Below, one piece after another: positions 1 to 9,962 of a DNA stretch of 64,000 nucleotides. Position 1 is the first letter of the stretch; every line of letters begins with the position of its first letter. A program made the position numbers and the translations under genes. Source of the DNA: Komagataella phaffii GS115 (lineage: Eukaryota > Ascomycota > Pichiomycetes > Pichiales > Pichiaceae); the NCBI RefSeq assembly GCF_000027005.1, contig NC_012963.1, positions 496,001-560,000 on the forward strand. The letters run 5' to 3'. The notes below the pieces were generated by a model that saw nothing but the letters and a program-made list of their open reading frames with translations, was not told where the DNA came from and did no database searches.

Positions 1-729
1 GCAAACAAGGTTGGTAAAGCCATAGTTATGCTTAACGAGGGAAGAGAATTGGACTATATCGATTTTATGAAGGTAAGAAATGTCCATATTAGTGAGCTTA
101 AATTCAATGGCGATCTAGAGCTAGATGAAATATCTCAAGCCATGCACAGTTGGTTGCTCGATGATAGAGCTAGATACGATCTAGCAGTACGAGCAATGGT
201 GGCCTTCGTAAAGTCCTATTCAAAACACACAGCAAGTTCAATATTCAGGTTACAAGGGCTTGATTACATCAAACTTTGCAGGATGTATGGACTATTTCGA
301 GTCCCCAAGATGCCTGAAACAAAGTTCATAACGAAGGAGAAATATGAGGAGGAAAATGTTGATGAAGAGGGGTGGATAATCAAAGTTGATATGGATAGTT
401 ATAAGTATTCTCATCCTGATAAAGAAGAGAAACGTTTAGAAGAGCTGAGAACGCATAAGAAGCTCAAAGAAAGTAAGTTAAGGGCTGCTAAGAGAAGAGA
501 GCAGAAGGCAAAGAATGCCTCTTGGAGTCTTCAAACTAAGCAGAAAGAAATAAAACAGGAACGGAGATCTATCACTGAACAGCGGCAATTGGCTAAAGAA
601 CGAGAACGAATTGCAAACTACAATTCTGACGATGAAGAGAATGAAGTTGATTGGAAGGATGCGATTAGGGAGCAGAAACGTCGGAAAACAACATCCACTG
701 CGGTGCAGGGTTCTTTTGATGATCTATAG
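1..729 (+). CDS. SPB4: ATP-dependent rRNA helicase Spb4, C-terminal part (5' truncated by window edge)
   Basis: The frame is open from base 1 and enters the window mid-gene, so the N-terminal helicase core is missing. What remains is the end of RecA domain 2 (VGKAIVMLNEGRELDYIDFM), then the short all-helical extension of DEAD-box ribosome-assembly helicases (RYDLAVRAMVAFVKSY, then SIFRLQGLDYIKLCRMYGLFRVP), and a highly charged Lys/Arg/Glu coiled tail (residues about 140-240 of the visible part). This matches Spb4, which acts in the nucleolus on 60S pre-ribosomes during 27S pre-rRNA processing. The stop is TAG at 727-729. The gene converges on MCY1 with only 34 bp between stops. I am confident of the family, and the Spb4 assignment rests on the C-terminal extension. 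Confidence 0.88.
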   Translation, partial: ANKVGKAIVMLNEGRELDYIDFMKVRNVHISELKFNGDLELDEISQAMHSWLLDDRARYDLAVRAMVAFVKSYSKHTASSIFRLQGLDYIKLCRMYGLFRVPKMPETKFITKEKYEEENVDEEGWIIKVDMDSYKYSHPDKEEKRLEELRTHKKLKESKLRAAKRREQKAKNASWSLQTKQKEIKQERRSITEQRQLAKERERIANYNSDDEENEVDWKDAIREQKRRKTTSTAVQGSFDDL

Positions 730-763
730 TGTAAATTTTGTACTGGTTCCTGTGATGATGTAA

Positions 764-1927
764 TTACAACTTATGTACTGCGCTTGTGATGATATCATCT
801 AATTCAATGTCCTTGTAGAGCCTGGCTTCGAGCCAAAACTTGGATAGATGTCTGTTGCCTGAGTCGCACGCTATAAAGCAAACAGTTGAGCTCTCTGGTA
901 TCACTCCCTCTTTGATAAGTTTCAGTACACCGACGGCATTTATGCAACTGCTTGATCCCAAAAATAATCCGTCGTTTCTGCAAAGATATGAAGCCATTTT
1001 CATTGCCTCTTCATCCAAGACTCTTACTGAATCGTCTATGAAAGATTCCCCCATATGAAAATTGTGAGTCACTCTATTGAGGCCAATCCCCTCTATCACT
1101 GTATCGACTTGATGGCGTCTTCTGGTACCCTCTTTTTCAACGGTGTCAAACATGACGCCATGTTTAATTCTATTGTAAAGGCCTGAGCCTTGTGGGTCAG
1201 CTAAAAAAACTTGTACTTTCCTCTTCTGTTCTTTGAAAAATCTAGCACAACCGGCGATGGTTCCACCGGTTCCAGAGCCTGTGACAAAATAGTCTAATTT
1301 TCCCTGTAATTGATTCCAGATCTCTGGACCTGTTGTAGTATAATGAATTCTCCAGTTACTATCGTTTTCAAACTGATCCGCAAATACACCAACTGATGTG
1401 GAAGAAGGGTCTTGACTCATCACTTCAGCACCACGACGTGCCGCATTTACATATTGGTTCGGATCCACAATGGATGCAGGCTTAACCTTTTCAATGATAG
1501 CACCAAAAGATTCCAAGAGTTGCAACTTTTCCTCTGAAGTGTCGCTTGGTAAGCAAATATGGGCTTTATAACCCAGGCTATCACATAACATGGCGAATGA
1601 TATACCAGTAGAGCCAGAGGTTCCTTCGAAAATTGTGTCTCCTCGTCCAGGTTTGATGACGCCATTTTTTTCGTTCTTCCTAATGATAGCCAAAGCAACT
1701 CTATCCTTTGCAGAGCCACCTGGATTGGCTAGCTCCAATTTGGCATATATTTCACAACCTGTCGCCCTAGATAGAGAATGGACCTTCACCAGGGGGGTAT
1801 TGCCGATGCATTGATCAATACCATCGGCAACCACACCTGAGACCTTCCTCCGACGCAACCCAAAAGCCGCTAAACATACTGAGGCCGCCAATACAGCAAT
1901 AGTCAAGCTGTGATCTAAACGAGGCAT
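764..1927 (-). CDS. MCY1: Mitochondrial cysteine synthase-like PLP enzyme (Mcy1/Ygr012w type)
   Basis: This is a 387-aa fold-type II PLP enzyme of the cysteine synthase/cystathionine beta-synthase family. The PLP lysine is expected at K74 in NPGGSAKDR. The substrate loop is GTSGSTGIS (about 102-110), and the phosphate-binding glycine loop is GSGTGGT (about 217-223). The N-terminus carries one hydrophobic segment (about 7-24) followed by RRRK, which is the signal-anchor arrangement of yeast Ygr012w/Mcy1 on the mitochondrial outer membrane. A Ser in the loop (GSTG) where classical O-acetylserine sulfhydrylases have Asn also fits that subgroup. The start is the ATG at 1925-1927. The physiological substrate is not evident from sequence, and an O-acetylserine sulfhydrylase is the main alternative. 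Confidence 0.82.
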   Translation of the reverse strand: MPRLDHSLTIAVLAASVCLAAFGLRRRKVSGVVADGIDQCIGNTPLVKVHSLSRATGCEIYAKLELANPGGSAKDRVALAIIRKNEKNGVIKPGRGDTIFEGTSGSTGISFAMLCDSLGYKAHICLPSDTSEEKLQLLESFGAIIEKVKPASIVDPNQYVNAARRGAEVMSQDPSSTSVGVFADQFENDSNWRIHYTTTGPEIWNQLQGKLDYFVTGSGTGGTIAGCARFFKEQKRKVQVFLADPQGSGLYNRIKHGVMFDTVEKEGTRRRHQVDTVIEGIGLNRVTHNFHMGESFIDDSVRVLDEEAMKMASYLCRNDGLFLGSSSCINAVGVLKLIKEGVIPESSTVCFIACDSGNRHLSKFWLEARLYKDIELDDIITSAVHKL

Positions 1928-2265
1928 TGATTCTTCAACCCAATCGCTTGATAGGTAGAGCCTTCAGATAAGGTGACAGACTAAACAATCGCGCTAATGT
2001 GAAAAAACTTTAAATCACATGCATGGCGCGGAGCAACAGGATTCCCCCTCTAGCGATTGTTTTCCTTTCCCCATCTCTCCGCCTAAACTAAAAAATAGAG
2101 CGAAGGCGCGACCAACTGGAACATGAGACCTTAAGCCAAAGTCTGCTAGTTATATTTTGACAGTCTTATTTTCAACCGGCCAAAACTCTGAGATTAATTC
2201 GGCAATACAGCTGAAAACCAATCGACAATTTGATCGGACCGGATTCTTGAACTCAATCATCAGTG

Positions 2266-4863
2266 ATGGATAAAAGTAAAATCAGGTACAAGAGATCAAG
2301 ATCGGCGAGAGCATGTGAAGTCTGTCACGCTCGGAAAGTTCGTTGCGATGCAGTGGATATTTTTCCATGTACTAATTGCAAAACGTTTGGCAATGAGTGT
2401 GTGATCCCAGAGGTTCGTAAGAGACGAGCTCGCAAGATACATGAAGAGAAAAATGGTGACCTCAGTCTGAATTCATCTTCCCCTGCTTCCTCATCGTCTA
2501 CTACTAAAATTAAGCCCGAACTGCCCGGTAAGGGGCGGATCAATCTAGCTGTATCTGCCACTGAAACAATAGCTGCTACAGTGACCCCTGGGACTGGTGC
2601 AGACAAGAGCGTAGGATCTTCCTATAAGAATCAGACCTGGGATTTTTCTGGAAGCACCTCATGTTTGAATCAAGTGATGGCTACAGTCTCCACCAAAGAA
2701 TTGAGCGGTTCAGAGTATTATCGTTCTCCTGAAGTGAAAGCGTTTCACGAGATGGAGATGGAAGCTCTAAAAATAAAGGGTGCTTTTTTGATACCAACAG
2801 AAGAACTATGCAAGATTCTTATTTCGTGCTACTTTCAGCACGTTCATCCATGGTCTCCCATAATAAACAGGACACACTTTGAAAAGCACTATCTTCCAAA
2901 TTTGCGGAACCCACCGAGTATCCTTCTTTTACAATGTGTTCTTTTAGCAGGCTCTCGTGTCTGCAAACATCCGCAGCTTATGGACCCAGAGACTGGCTCT
3001 GTGGACACTTGTAGCTTTATCTTCTACTATCGTGCGAAGGCTATATATGACAGTAACTTGGAAACAGACCCGATTTCTTTGGTCCAATCAATCTCTTTGT
3101 TGGGACATTTTTGGGAAAGTGCTGAAAGTGTTGTTAAGAATATTTTCTATTGGAGCAGATTGGCCATCACTTTAGCTCAATCATATGGTTTCCACAGATG
3201 TTTACAGCCCTCATCAAAAACGTCAGCTGAGGATCTGAAGCTAATTCGACGTATATTTTGGTGTCTTTTCATTAGGGATCGTGGTATTTCGGTAGCTTTT
3301 GGAAGACCATTGACTATCGACTTGGATGATTGTGATGTTCCCCTTCTATCTACTCGAGATTTTATTGAAATCGACGAGGACAATAAAGCCATATCACCAT
3401 TAACACTTGCAGCAGAGCATGTCGATTTTGTGATGCATAGCCTCAAATTGGCAGAAATCATGGGAATTGTGCTGAAACAACAGTACACTGTGAAGGCTGA
3501 AAATTTAGAGTCTGTGTATCACATCAACATTGTCAAGCACTGTGATATGATCATGGGAAACTGGCTTCATAACTTACCATCCACATTATGCTATCATGCA
3601 TCAGATCCAGCTCAACAGTCACTTCCCAGGGCCATTATTAACTGCAATTACTACGCCGTATTGTGTTTGATTCACAGACGGAACATCCTCAAGAGGGTCA
3701 AACATCCCCTTCCAAACAAAGACGATTATTACCCTTCTTGGGGTGTGACTTTTCAAGCTGCACACATGATTTCACAGATTGGCAAATACCTACAAACTAG
3801 TGGACAATTACAGTATGTGTCGAACTCCTTAGTGTTCTCATTCTATATTGCTACGGTTATGATGATATATCACTTGTATAATAAAAACCGAAAGGCTGCT
3901 GCTATTGCAAAACAATCCATAGATACTCTTTGCAGTTGTCTAAACGAACTGTCCAAAGTGTGGAAAATTGCCCTTTTGTGTTCAAAAATACTGGACATTT
4001 TACTGAAGGATGAAGCAAAACGTTTAGAGTTTGTCCAGAACGTAATTTGTGTGTCTGTTGACGTCGGAAAAAAGAACAAAGTACACAGTAAAAGCCAAAA
4101 CGTACAGACCGCTGAATACGGGGATGCGCTTTTATCCGAAGATCCAAAACCAAAGGAGAACTCAGGAAATGATCTGAGTATGCCATTGAACGAGAAACGC
4201 CCACCAGCGGCCATTTTTAATAACGGTCTATCTCAAAACCCCAATTTAATTAATATAATGACACAGTCATTTCCTGGTTTCACTAATGAAGACAATCTCA
4301 TTCCGATGGATGGTAATACAAATCCAGATTCGTTTCCAGCACAAACTTCTCAAGATTTTAACAATTTACAGCACAACCTAGATTTATTCAAACCGAATAA
4401 ATTATTCCCATCCTACGATAATGGTGACTCACATCCACCACTTGACCGTGAGAATTTGAACAGATTGAATAAGAGTAAGAACAATCATAAGTTCCAAATT
4501 ACCAAGTCGCATAGCAATGAATCTCCTAAAACTGAGGACAGTGTGAGCAGTGGTAATGAGTTCGTCATTGAAAAGATCATCAATGACAACTGGATGCCGA
4601 TGTTTGATGTTCCTGCCAATGCTGAAACTACTGACAATGACGCACAACACGTTTCGTCAGCTACGAACACAGGAAGTGGAAGCAGTGTTGAAGATGCCCA
4701 TCCATCTGAGCCCTTATCAGCAACCCTACTTGATCCCTCCGTGTTCAACTTAGCCAACGGTAATATCCTTAATCCTGAGACCGTCTATGGACCTAACATG
4801 GAGGGATTCGACTTTCACTCTGGCAACTTTGCCAGATCAGACTGGTTCAACTTTTTCCAATAG
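2266..4863 (+). CDS. Zn2Cys6 transcription factor with fungal-specific regulatory domain
   Basis: This is an 865-aa zinc-cluster regulator. Six cysteines at residues 17, 20, 27, 35, 38 and 45 give the spacing C-x2-C-x6-C-x7-C-x2-C-x6-C, followed by a basic linker (RKRRARK). A Ser-rich stretch leads into a fungal-specific transcription factor (middle homology) domain, about 180-480, with landmarks HPWSPIINRTHF, RRIFWCLFIRDR and AFGRPLTIDLDDCDVP. The C-terminal 250 residues are low complexity and Asn/Ser/Pro-rich, as expected of an activation region. The zinc-cluster sequence resembles the CTF1/FarA-type regulators of fatty-acid and cutin-monomer use, but I would not assign targets. The start chosen is the ATG at 2266; the preceding in-frame GTG is not a plausible yeast start. 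Confidence 0.85.
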   Translation: MDKSKIRYKRSRSARACEVCHARKVRCDAVDIFPCTNCKTFGNECVIPEVRKRRARKIHEEKNGDLSLNSSSPASSSSTTKIKPELPGKGRINLAVSATETIAATVTPGTGADKSVGSSYKNQTWDFSGSTSCLNQVMATVSTKELSGSEYYRSPEVKAFHEMEMEALKIKGAFLIPTEELCKILISCYFQHVHPWSPIINRTHFEKHYLPNLRNPPSILLLQCVLLAGSRVCKHPQLMDPETGSVDTCSFIFYYRAKAIYDSNLETDPISLVQSISLLGHFWESAESVVKNIFYWSRLAITLAQSYGFHRCLQPSSKTSAEDLKLIRRIFWCLFIRDRGISVAFGRPLTIDLDDCDVPLLSTRDFIEIDEDNKAISPLTLAAEHVDFVMHSLKLAEIMGIVLKQQYTVKAENLESVYHINIVKHCDMIMGNWLHNLPSTLCYHASDPAQQSLPRAIINCNYYAVLCLIHRRNILKRVKHPLPNKDDYYPSWGVTFQAAHMISQIGKYLQTSGQLQYVSNSLVFSFYIATVMMIYHLYNKNRKAAAIAKQSIDTLCSCLNELSKVWKIALLCSKILDILLKDEAKRLEFVQNVICVSVDVGKKNKVHSKSQNVQTAEYGDALLSEDPKPKENSGNDLSMPLNEKRPPAAIFNNGLSQNPNLINIMTQSFPGFTNEDNLIPMDGNTNPDSFPAQTSQDFNNLQHNLDLFKPNKLFPSYDNGDSHPPLDRENLNRLNKSKNNHKFQITKSHSNESPKTEDSVSSGNEFVIEKIINDNWMPMFDVPANAETTDNDAQHVSSATNTGSGSSVEDAHPSEPLSATLLDPSVFNLANGNILNPETVYGPNMEGFDFHSGNFARSDWFNFFQ

Positions 4864-4976
4864 ATAGTTAGTGTTGATTAGGTAATCGGCTCTCATCGCT
4901 TTGAATAGTGTAGTTTTTATCAAGGACATGGGGGCGCGCACATGGAGAGACTACGGTCTATTCTTTATAGCCTTAA

Positions 4977-6728
4977 ATGCCCTTGACGTATCATCATCCA
5001 TATCTCAATGGTGATGTTGTTCACACCAAGCGCTCTGTAAAGGGCAAGGAAAATGGCGGAAATTTAGATTTGAGCAATGGAAGTCTGCCTTTATTCAGCT
5101 CTGTAAAAGAGCTCCAAGGGCTAAAGTTTGAAGGGTTTCAGGAACTCAGCTCTTTCATCAAAGGAAAAAAAGGTTCTATACTTGATATAACGGCGAATAG
5201 TGATGGTTCTCAGGAAGAGGATAATGATCAAGTGTCAGTTGATGGAGATCAAGATATGATTGAAGAAACGCAAACGGAAAAGTCTTTGGAAGATCATTTC
5301 ATTTCTTTGTCATTGTTTCAAGAAAAGCTTTTAGGACGAAAGGAGTTGCAGTTGCTCACCATAGGAGTGAATAATCTTCCTACTGGGGTCACGAGATCTG
5401 CTGGCCTGGTGGCTGGATTTTTGGAAAGTGTTATAGACGATTATCTGGTTGATTTTTTGCCAAATGATGGAAACAGCAAGTACTTTTGGAGTTTTGTGGA
5501 TAATGATGTTGTCGAGTTCAAAGTAGTATTTATACAGTTTCGAAGTTTTGAGCTGCTACGAATGGTAATCCAGATATTCGAAAAGATGAATTTGAAGATG
5601 CATATTTCAGAGGGCTGTAAGAAGGTCTTAGAACAAGTTGAAACCTTTGAACGAGATGAAGATGCCGAAAAAGTAAAAGAGTACATCGAGCTTATTTCTA
5701 AACTATCATCCAGGAAACTTCATTCCTATAAAAGTCACGGTGATGTTGTAGAGAAGCTAGATAATTTGTCAAAGTACTACAATAGGTATCGAATCGACCC
5801 TAAGGAACTGGTTGATGTTCCGAATGAACTAGTAGACACAGTGAAAAAGGAAATTGTGGAATTTAGGTTGAATGTATTGAAGTTAGAGAAAAGTAAACGA
5901 GAAACACAGATGCTAAATGATAAGAGAAAGGCTCGTATGAGATTGCGCCGAATGTTGCAACTGAATAATGTGTCCGGGAATTTGGGTAATAGCAGAAACG
6001 AGGACGAAGATGAAGATGAAGATGAATACGAAGATGAAAACGAAAAACAGTTCAATGAAATGACAGATGAAGAATATGAAAGGCGTCGCATGGAAAATGT
6101 GCAGCTAAACCATAAGAAAAAATTCGAACTCTACGAGTCCTCTGTTCACAAGAATGATATTGCAAGGATCAACAATATTCACAACTTTGAGAATAATATC
6201 AAACATTCGTCATATGAATCGAAACTGGTTCCTTCTAGAAGGGAAAAGTTCTTGGAAGAATACGTTCTCCACATCAAAGAGAGTACAAACAGCATAGACA
6301 AAAACATACAGTATTACAAGAAACACGTCAATTATGTTAATTTTAGAGAAAAAGTAAAGCTTAAAGAAGAAGCGATGGATGCACAAGATAGAGAAGAAGA
6401 AAACTTTGAAGCTAAAGCAGTTCAGGAATCAGATCAATTTCTACAATCGCTAGGCAAGAAGAGTCAACCACAACAAATTCCGGACTCTCTTCATCAACCA
6501 ATCATTGAAAAAATCAATCAAGTTATCAATGATCTACTGGGAATGACAGAGGAGTCCCTGACTCGATTCATTTTCAACTTTTTCAGGGACAATTTTTTTC
6601 AATTGGACCATTCCAATGTGGAATATCTAGCGTTCATAAAGGAGCTGGAAGAAACCCTGGACGAAGACGCAAGAAAAGCCTCGGATGAAATCGAACAGTT
6701 TATTCAGGTCCAGGTTTCAAAACCATAG
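4977..6728 (+). CDS. SNU71: U1 snRNP component Snu71 (PWI-like domain protein, RBM25-related)
   Basis: This is a 583-aa acidic/basic coiled-coil protein. The C-terminus (about 500-575) resembles a PWI-type RNA-binding helical bundle (IEKINQVINDLLG, then LTRFIFNFFRDN and FIKELEETLDEDA). The middle is a long charged region with an acidic run (about 343-360) and RRMENVQ-type helices. The N-terminal third has a compact segment (SLSLFQEKLLGRKELQLLTIG, then FWSFVDNDVVEFKVVFIQF) like that of yeast Snu71, which sits on U1 snRNP and helps select 5' splice sites. The length is close to the 620 aa of S. cerevisiae Snu71. The gene lies 113 bp after the zinc-cluster gene on the same strand. Assignment is by architecture and remembered similarity; an RBM25-like splicing factor is the same idea under another name. 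Confidence 0.68.
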   Translation: MPLTYHHPYLNGDVVHTKRSVKGKENGGNLDLSNGSLPLFSSVKELQGLKFEGFQELSSFIKGKKGSILDITANSDGSQEEDNDQVSVDGDQDMIEETQTEKSLEDHFISLSLFQEKLLGRKELQLLTIGVNNLPTGVTRSAGLVAGFLESVIDDYLVDFLPNDGNSKYFWSFVDNDVVEFKVVFIQFRSFELLRMVIQIFEKMNLKMHISEGCKKVLEQVETFERDEDAEKVKEYIELISKLSSRKLHSYKSHGDVVEKLDNLSKYYNRYRIDPKELVDVPNELVDTVKKEIVEFRLNVLKLEKSKRETQMLNDKRKARMRLRRMLQLNNVSGNLGNSRNEDEDEDEDEYEDENEKQFNEMTDEEYERRRMENVQLNHKKKFELYESSVHKNDIARINNIHNFENNIKHSSYESKLVPSRREKFLEEYVLHIKESTNSIDKNIQYYKKHVNYVNFREKVKLKEEAMDAQDREEENFEAKAVQESDQFLQSLGKKSQPQQIPDSLHQPIIEKINQVINDLLGMTEESLTRFIFNFFRDNFFQLDHSNVEYLAFIKELEETLDEDARKASDEIEQFIQVQVSKP

Positions 6729-7313
6729 GTTACATACCGTTAGTTATGGCGAATGTACAAACACGTTATGGCATAAAACGCTATTATCTGATATAGATCA
6801 CGATCTCCTCAGCAACAGAGATCTACAGACAATATAATCCCCGCAGGTCTGGATCGCGGTTGCTATTGCAACCATGTCAGAGCTCGTAATGTAAACTTTT
6901 GTATCCCTTTCGCATCCCTTTTCACGCTAATTTCATGCACTGTGCCTCTATAAATAAATAGTAGTGTACTTATGACGAATTCTCCTTGAGCCCCATAGGT
7001 GATTCAATTACTTCACTCTGTTGTTCCAGGTTTTTACAACACTCCCTTCTTCCCTAAACAACTAAGATCTAACAGCTTAAAAGCATTTACTGTTGCTTCT
7101 CCTTCTCCAGTCAAAGAATCCTTCACACATCACTTGCTTTCTTTCCCAAAGAGCCCTGTATCTCCAAAGAAAAAGAAAATAACACCTCCCAATTAGTGAT
7201 AACATCATCTAATTTTTGGAGAGCCTACTTTTTGTTCCTTTAAATTTCAATCAACAATATTCATTCACTCACTTTCACTCACTTATTGAAAAGGACACTA
7301 AAGGGCACTAACC
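6729..7313 (+). promoter_or_regulatory. Intergenic promoter region of the MSB2-like gene
   Basis: This is 585 bp of non-coding DNA. A TATA-like TATAAATA lies at 6949-6956, about 360 bp before the ATG. The stretch downstream of it is C/T- and A-rich without ATG-initiated ORFs of note, consistent with a long 5' leader. The apparent 65-codon frame at 6999 opens with GTG and is not a gene. No tRNA box B or other RNA signature was seen. Confidence 0.4.
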
Positions 7314-9887
7314 ATGATTAATTTAAACTCCTTTCTTATACTTACAGTAACACTGTTATCTCCAGCTTTGGCACTTCCAAAGAATGTTCTTGAAGAACAA
7401 CAAGCAAAAGACGACCTTGCTAAAAGAGCAGTGTATACAAACATAACATCAGGAACGCTTGACATTCCCATCAGTTTTGACGTCTCTACTATTGATGTCC
7501 CCAGTATCAGTATCCCTTCATTTTTAACATCAAGTTTTTTGTTTGATGATCCAGCCGTGACTACCTCACAAGAAAGTACTAACGCTAATGTGGAAACAGT
7601 TTCTACAAATTCTGATGATACGACCCAGGTTGCCGATGCAACAGATTCACTACTCACTACAGAAGTTGCCGTCACTCTGAGCAGTTCTGAAGATGAATCA
7701 CCTGCATCGACGCCGACCCAAGTGGCACCAACAGGTGGTAGTGAAACTAGTACAACAACTTCACCGGCACCTGTTTTCACTTTCACCTTTGAGCCTCCCA
7801 CTTATACAACTTCGTATGGAGATGAATCGTCTCTCTCAAGCTCGACTCAAACTGAGGATACTAGCACAACGTCGAGCTCGGTACCTATATTTACCTGGCC
7901 TTTTGAGCCTCCCTCCAATTCTGACTCTGAAACTGGCGATGCGACCAGTAGTTCTACACCTTCACCGGCAGAATCGTCAGGGGAGTCAACTGGTTTCATT
8001 CGCCCATCGATTATCACGTCCTCTGATCTAACATTTCCCGTATCCCCGTCTGATCTTCCAACTGGAGGTTCCGTCGTGTCTAGTGACGAAACCAGTTATT
8101 CGACCCCTTCACCAGATGAATCGCCAGTAGAGTCATCAGATGCTCCAACACTGGTTTTGCCACCTGTCACCTCATCCTCTGAGCCTCCAGTTATAACAGT
8201 TACTGTCCCTCCAAATGAAACTTCCGACGTTTCTAGTGACGAAACCAGTTATTCAACCCCTTCACCAGATGAACCGCCAGCAGAGTCAACTTTTGTAACA
8301 CAGAGTTCCCCTCTGGTCGTTACATCCTCAGAGACTCCAGTCGTAACAATCTCTGAACCAACAACCATCACGCCATCTGAAGTTCCCCCTACCTTGTCCA
8401 CTGAGTCATCAGTTGAGACTCCAGGCGTGGTCAGCTCTATCCCACCAATTGAGTCGTCAATACCGCCAGCTGAACCGACAACTGTAACAAGCTCTGAGCC
8501 AGCAATTGTTCCACCGATCGTCGAAACAACAGTTTCAAGTTCAATTGAGTCTGTGGAAAGCACTGTTATTTCAGAAGCTCCATCTCCTGTGACCACTTCA
8601 GCAGAAACACCTTCTGAACTGCCGTCAACTGAAGATACTTCAGTTGAGGTTCCTCCAACATCCGTGGTTTCCTCACCTAGAGAAACCTTCACATCGTCAG
8701 ACACAGCTACTCCAACTATTAGTCCGCTGCCATATTTGACACCTTCAGTATCTTCACAAGAAACAAGCGAAACGATTGAAACTTCAACTACCCTCGAAGT
8801 GCCGTCACCAGCAACTCCCACTCAACAAGCGTCTTCTTCTACCGTCACCACTCCAATTGTGGGCACTGATTCAGTTGTGGGAACTGCACCTAGTCAAGTT
8901 CCTTATCCAGCCGTGGGATCCACTTCAACCACTCGCACACAGACTTGGATTCCAACAAGCTTGATAATTGCCACAAGTACTCAGCCCTCAGGCACTGCTC
9001 GTTCAACTCAGACTGCTAGCGGTTCTAGAGATGAACCAACGTCGACCTTGCCCAAAGCGATCTCCCTGAACCCAACAGGCGAGCCAGAAGAGGGATATGA
9101 GCTGATTACTGTTGGCTTCAAAGAACCTTTGAATTATGCATTTGTTGTTGGTAACTCCATGTCTCCAGTACAAATATTCGAATATCTACCAGGTGTTCTA
9201 TGCTATCCTTATGAAAGTGAACTGGATGCCAGCAAGATTACAGTTTTACAACTGGTCCCTTATACCAGTCCTGATGTCTCGTATATCATCACTGTGGCAG
9301 AAGTGTACTTCAAGTCATCTCTCATTGGGGATCTGCAATCAGAAATCCATGATACGTCTAGTTCCCTTTACAGCAACCCCGATCCGTCGGAGAGAGCACT
9401 GGCAAACCTTATAGATCCCAGAGTTCCAATCACGGGGCTCAACCTCGGCTCCACCTCTTCGCAGACTTCAGGAAATGGTTCTGGTAACTCTGACAATTCT
9501 TCCAATTCCGATGGTGATGGGCTGGACTCCACGGAATCTCAGGGGTCATCAAACACAGGTAAGGTAGCCGGAATTGCAGTGGGGTCCGTAATGGGGTTCA
9601 CCCTTTACTTGGGTTCCATCGCTCTCTTCTACAGGTACAGAAAAAACAAATCCAAGCTAGCTAGTGATGAAGCAGCTGTCGGTTCATCCGAGTCGCCAGA
9701 GACAACTCAAATCTCCAATGTATCTTACTCTTCTCCCGGTGCAATAGTTGTTGGCAGCACGAATAGCCATATTGGCAGCAATTCTAGCCCTGAAGTGACC
9801 AGCTCTACTATTAGAGGGGATAGCACTCATAGCAACCTTCCCAAGATCAGTGGACCAGTGAGTACTTACAACTCTTTGGGCTGGTAA
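7314..9887 (+). CDS. MSB2: Signalling mucin of the Msb2/Hkr1 family (osmosensor / filamentous-growth receptor)
   Basis: This is an 857-aa type I membrane protein. There is a signal peptide (1-21, LILTVTLLSPALA) and a possible Kex2 site (KR, about 37-38). A very long Ser/Thr/Pro mucin domain (about 70-580) follows, with near-exact internal repeats. A folded juxtamembrane domain (about 590-710: LITVGFKEPLNYAFVVGN, then LVPYTSPDVSYIITVAEVYF and LYSNPDPSERALANLIDP) matches the Hkr1-Msb2 homology region that governs shedding and activation. Then come a Ser/Asn linker, a single TM helix (about 749-773) and a cytoplasmic tail of about 80 residues. In yeast, Msb2 feeds Sho1/Cdc42 into the filamentous-growth and HOG MAPK pathways. 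Hkr1 is the alternative paralogue name; the short tail favours Msb2. Confidence 0.82.
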   Translation: MINLNSFLILTVTLLSPALALPKNVLEEQQAKDDLAKRAVYTNITSGTLDIPISFDVSTIDVPSISIPSFLTSSFLFDDPAVTTSQESTNANVETVSTNSDDTTQVADATDSLLTTEVAVTLSSSEDESPASTPTQVAPTGGSETSTTTSPAPVFTFTFEPPTYTTSYGDESSLSSSTQTEDTSTTSSSVPIFTWPFEPPSNSDSETGDATSSSTPSPAESSGESTGFIRPSIITSSDLTFPVSPSDLPTGGSVVSSDETSYSTPSPDESPVESSDAPTLVLPPVTSSSEPPVITVTVPPNETSDVSSDETSYSTPSPDEPPAESTFVTQSSPLVVTSSETPVVTISEPTTITPSEVPPTLSTESSVETPGVVSSIPPIESSIPPAEPTTVTSSEPAIVPPIVETTVSSSIESVESTVISEAPSPVTTSAETPSELPSTEDTSVEVPPTSVVSSPRETFTSSDTATPTISPLPYLTPSVSSQETSETIETSTTLEVPSPATPTQQASSSTVTTPIVGTDSVVGTAPSQVPYPAVGSTSTTRTQTWIPTSLIIATSTQPSGTARSTQTASGSRDEPTSTLPKAISLNPTGEPEEGYELITVGFKEPLNYAFVVGNSMSPVQIFEYLPGVLCYPYESELDASKITVLQLVPYTSPDVSYIITVAEVYFKSSLIGDLQSEIHDTSSSLYSNPDPSERALANLIDPRVPITGLNLGSTSSQTSGNGSGNSDNSSNSDGDGLDSTESQGSSNTGKVAGIAVGSVMGFTLYLGSIALFYRYRKNKSKLASDEAAVGSSESPETTQISNVSYSSPGAIVVGSTNSHIGSNSSPEVTSSTIRGDSTHSNLPKISGPVSTYNSLGW
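8079..8288 (+). repeat. 57-bp direct repeat pair inside the mucin coding region
   Basis: Two nearly identical 57-bp units at 8079-8135 and 8232-8288, offset 153 bp (51 codons), encode VSSDETSYSTPSPDE followed by (S/P)P(V/A)ES. They differ at only a few positions, well above the surrounding Ser/Thr-rich background, so they look like a recent in-frame duplication within the glycosylated domain. Confidence 0.85.
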
Positions 9888-9962
9888 ACACTCGTCCTTA
9901 TGTAATAATAAATACCCCGTCATCCTGTATTGTAAAGTATCTATCTAACTATACTACTAAAA

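Noticed and set aside
2263..2265. GTG one codon before the zinc-cluster ATG as a start
   Set aside because: Yeast initiation uses ATG; the next codon is ATG at 2266. The same reasoning moved the starts of the VPS39, VIP1 and BER1-like genes and showed that the OSH gene and the 11048 frame begin in an upstream exon.
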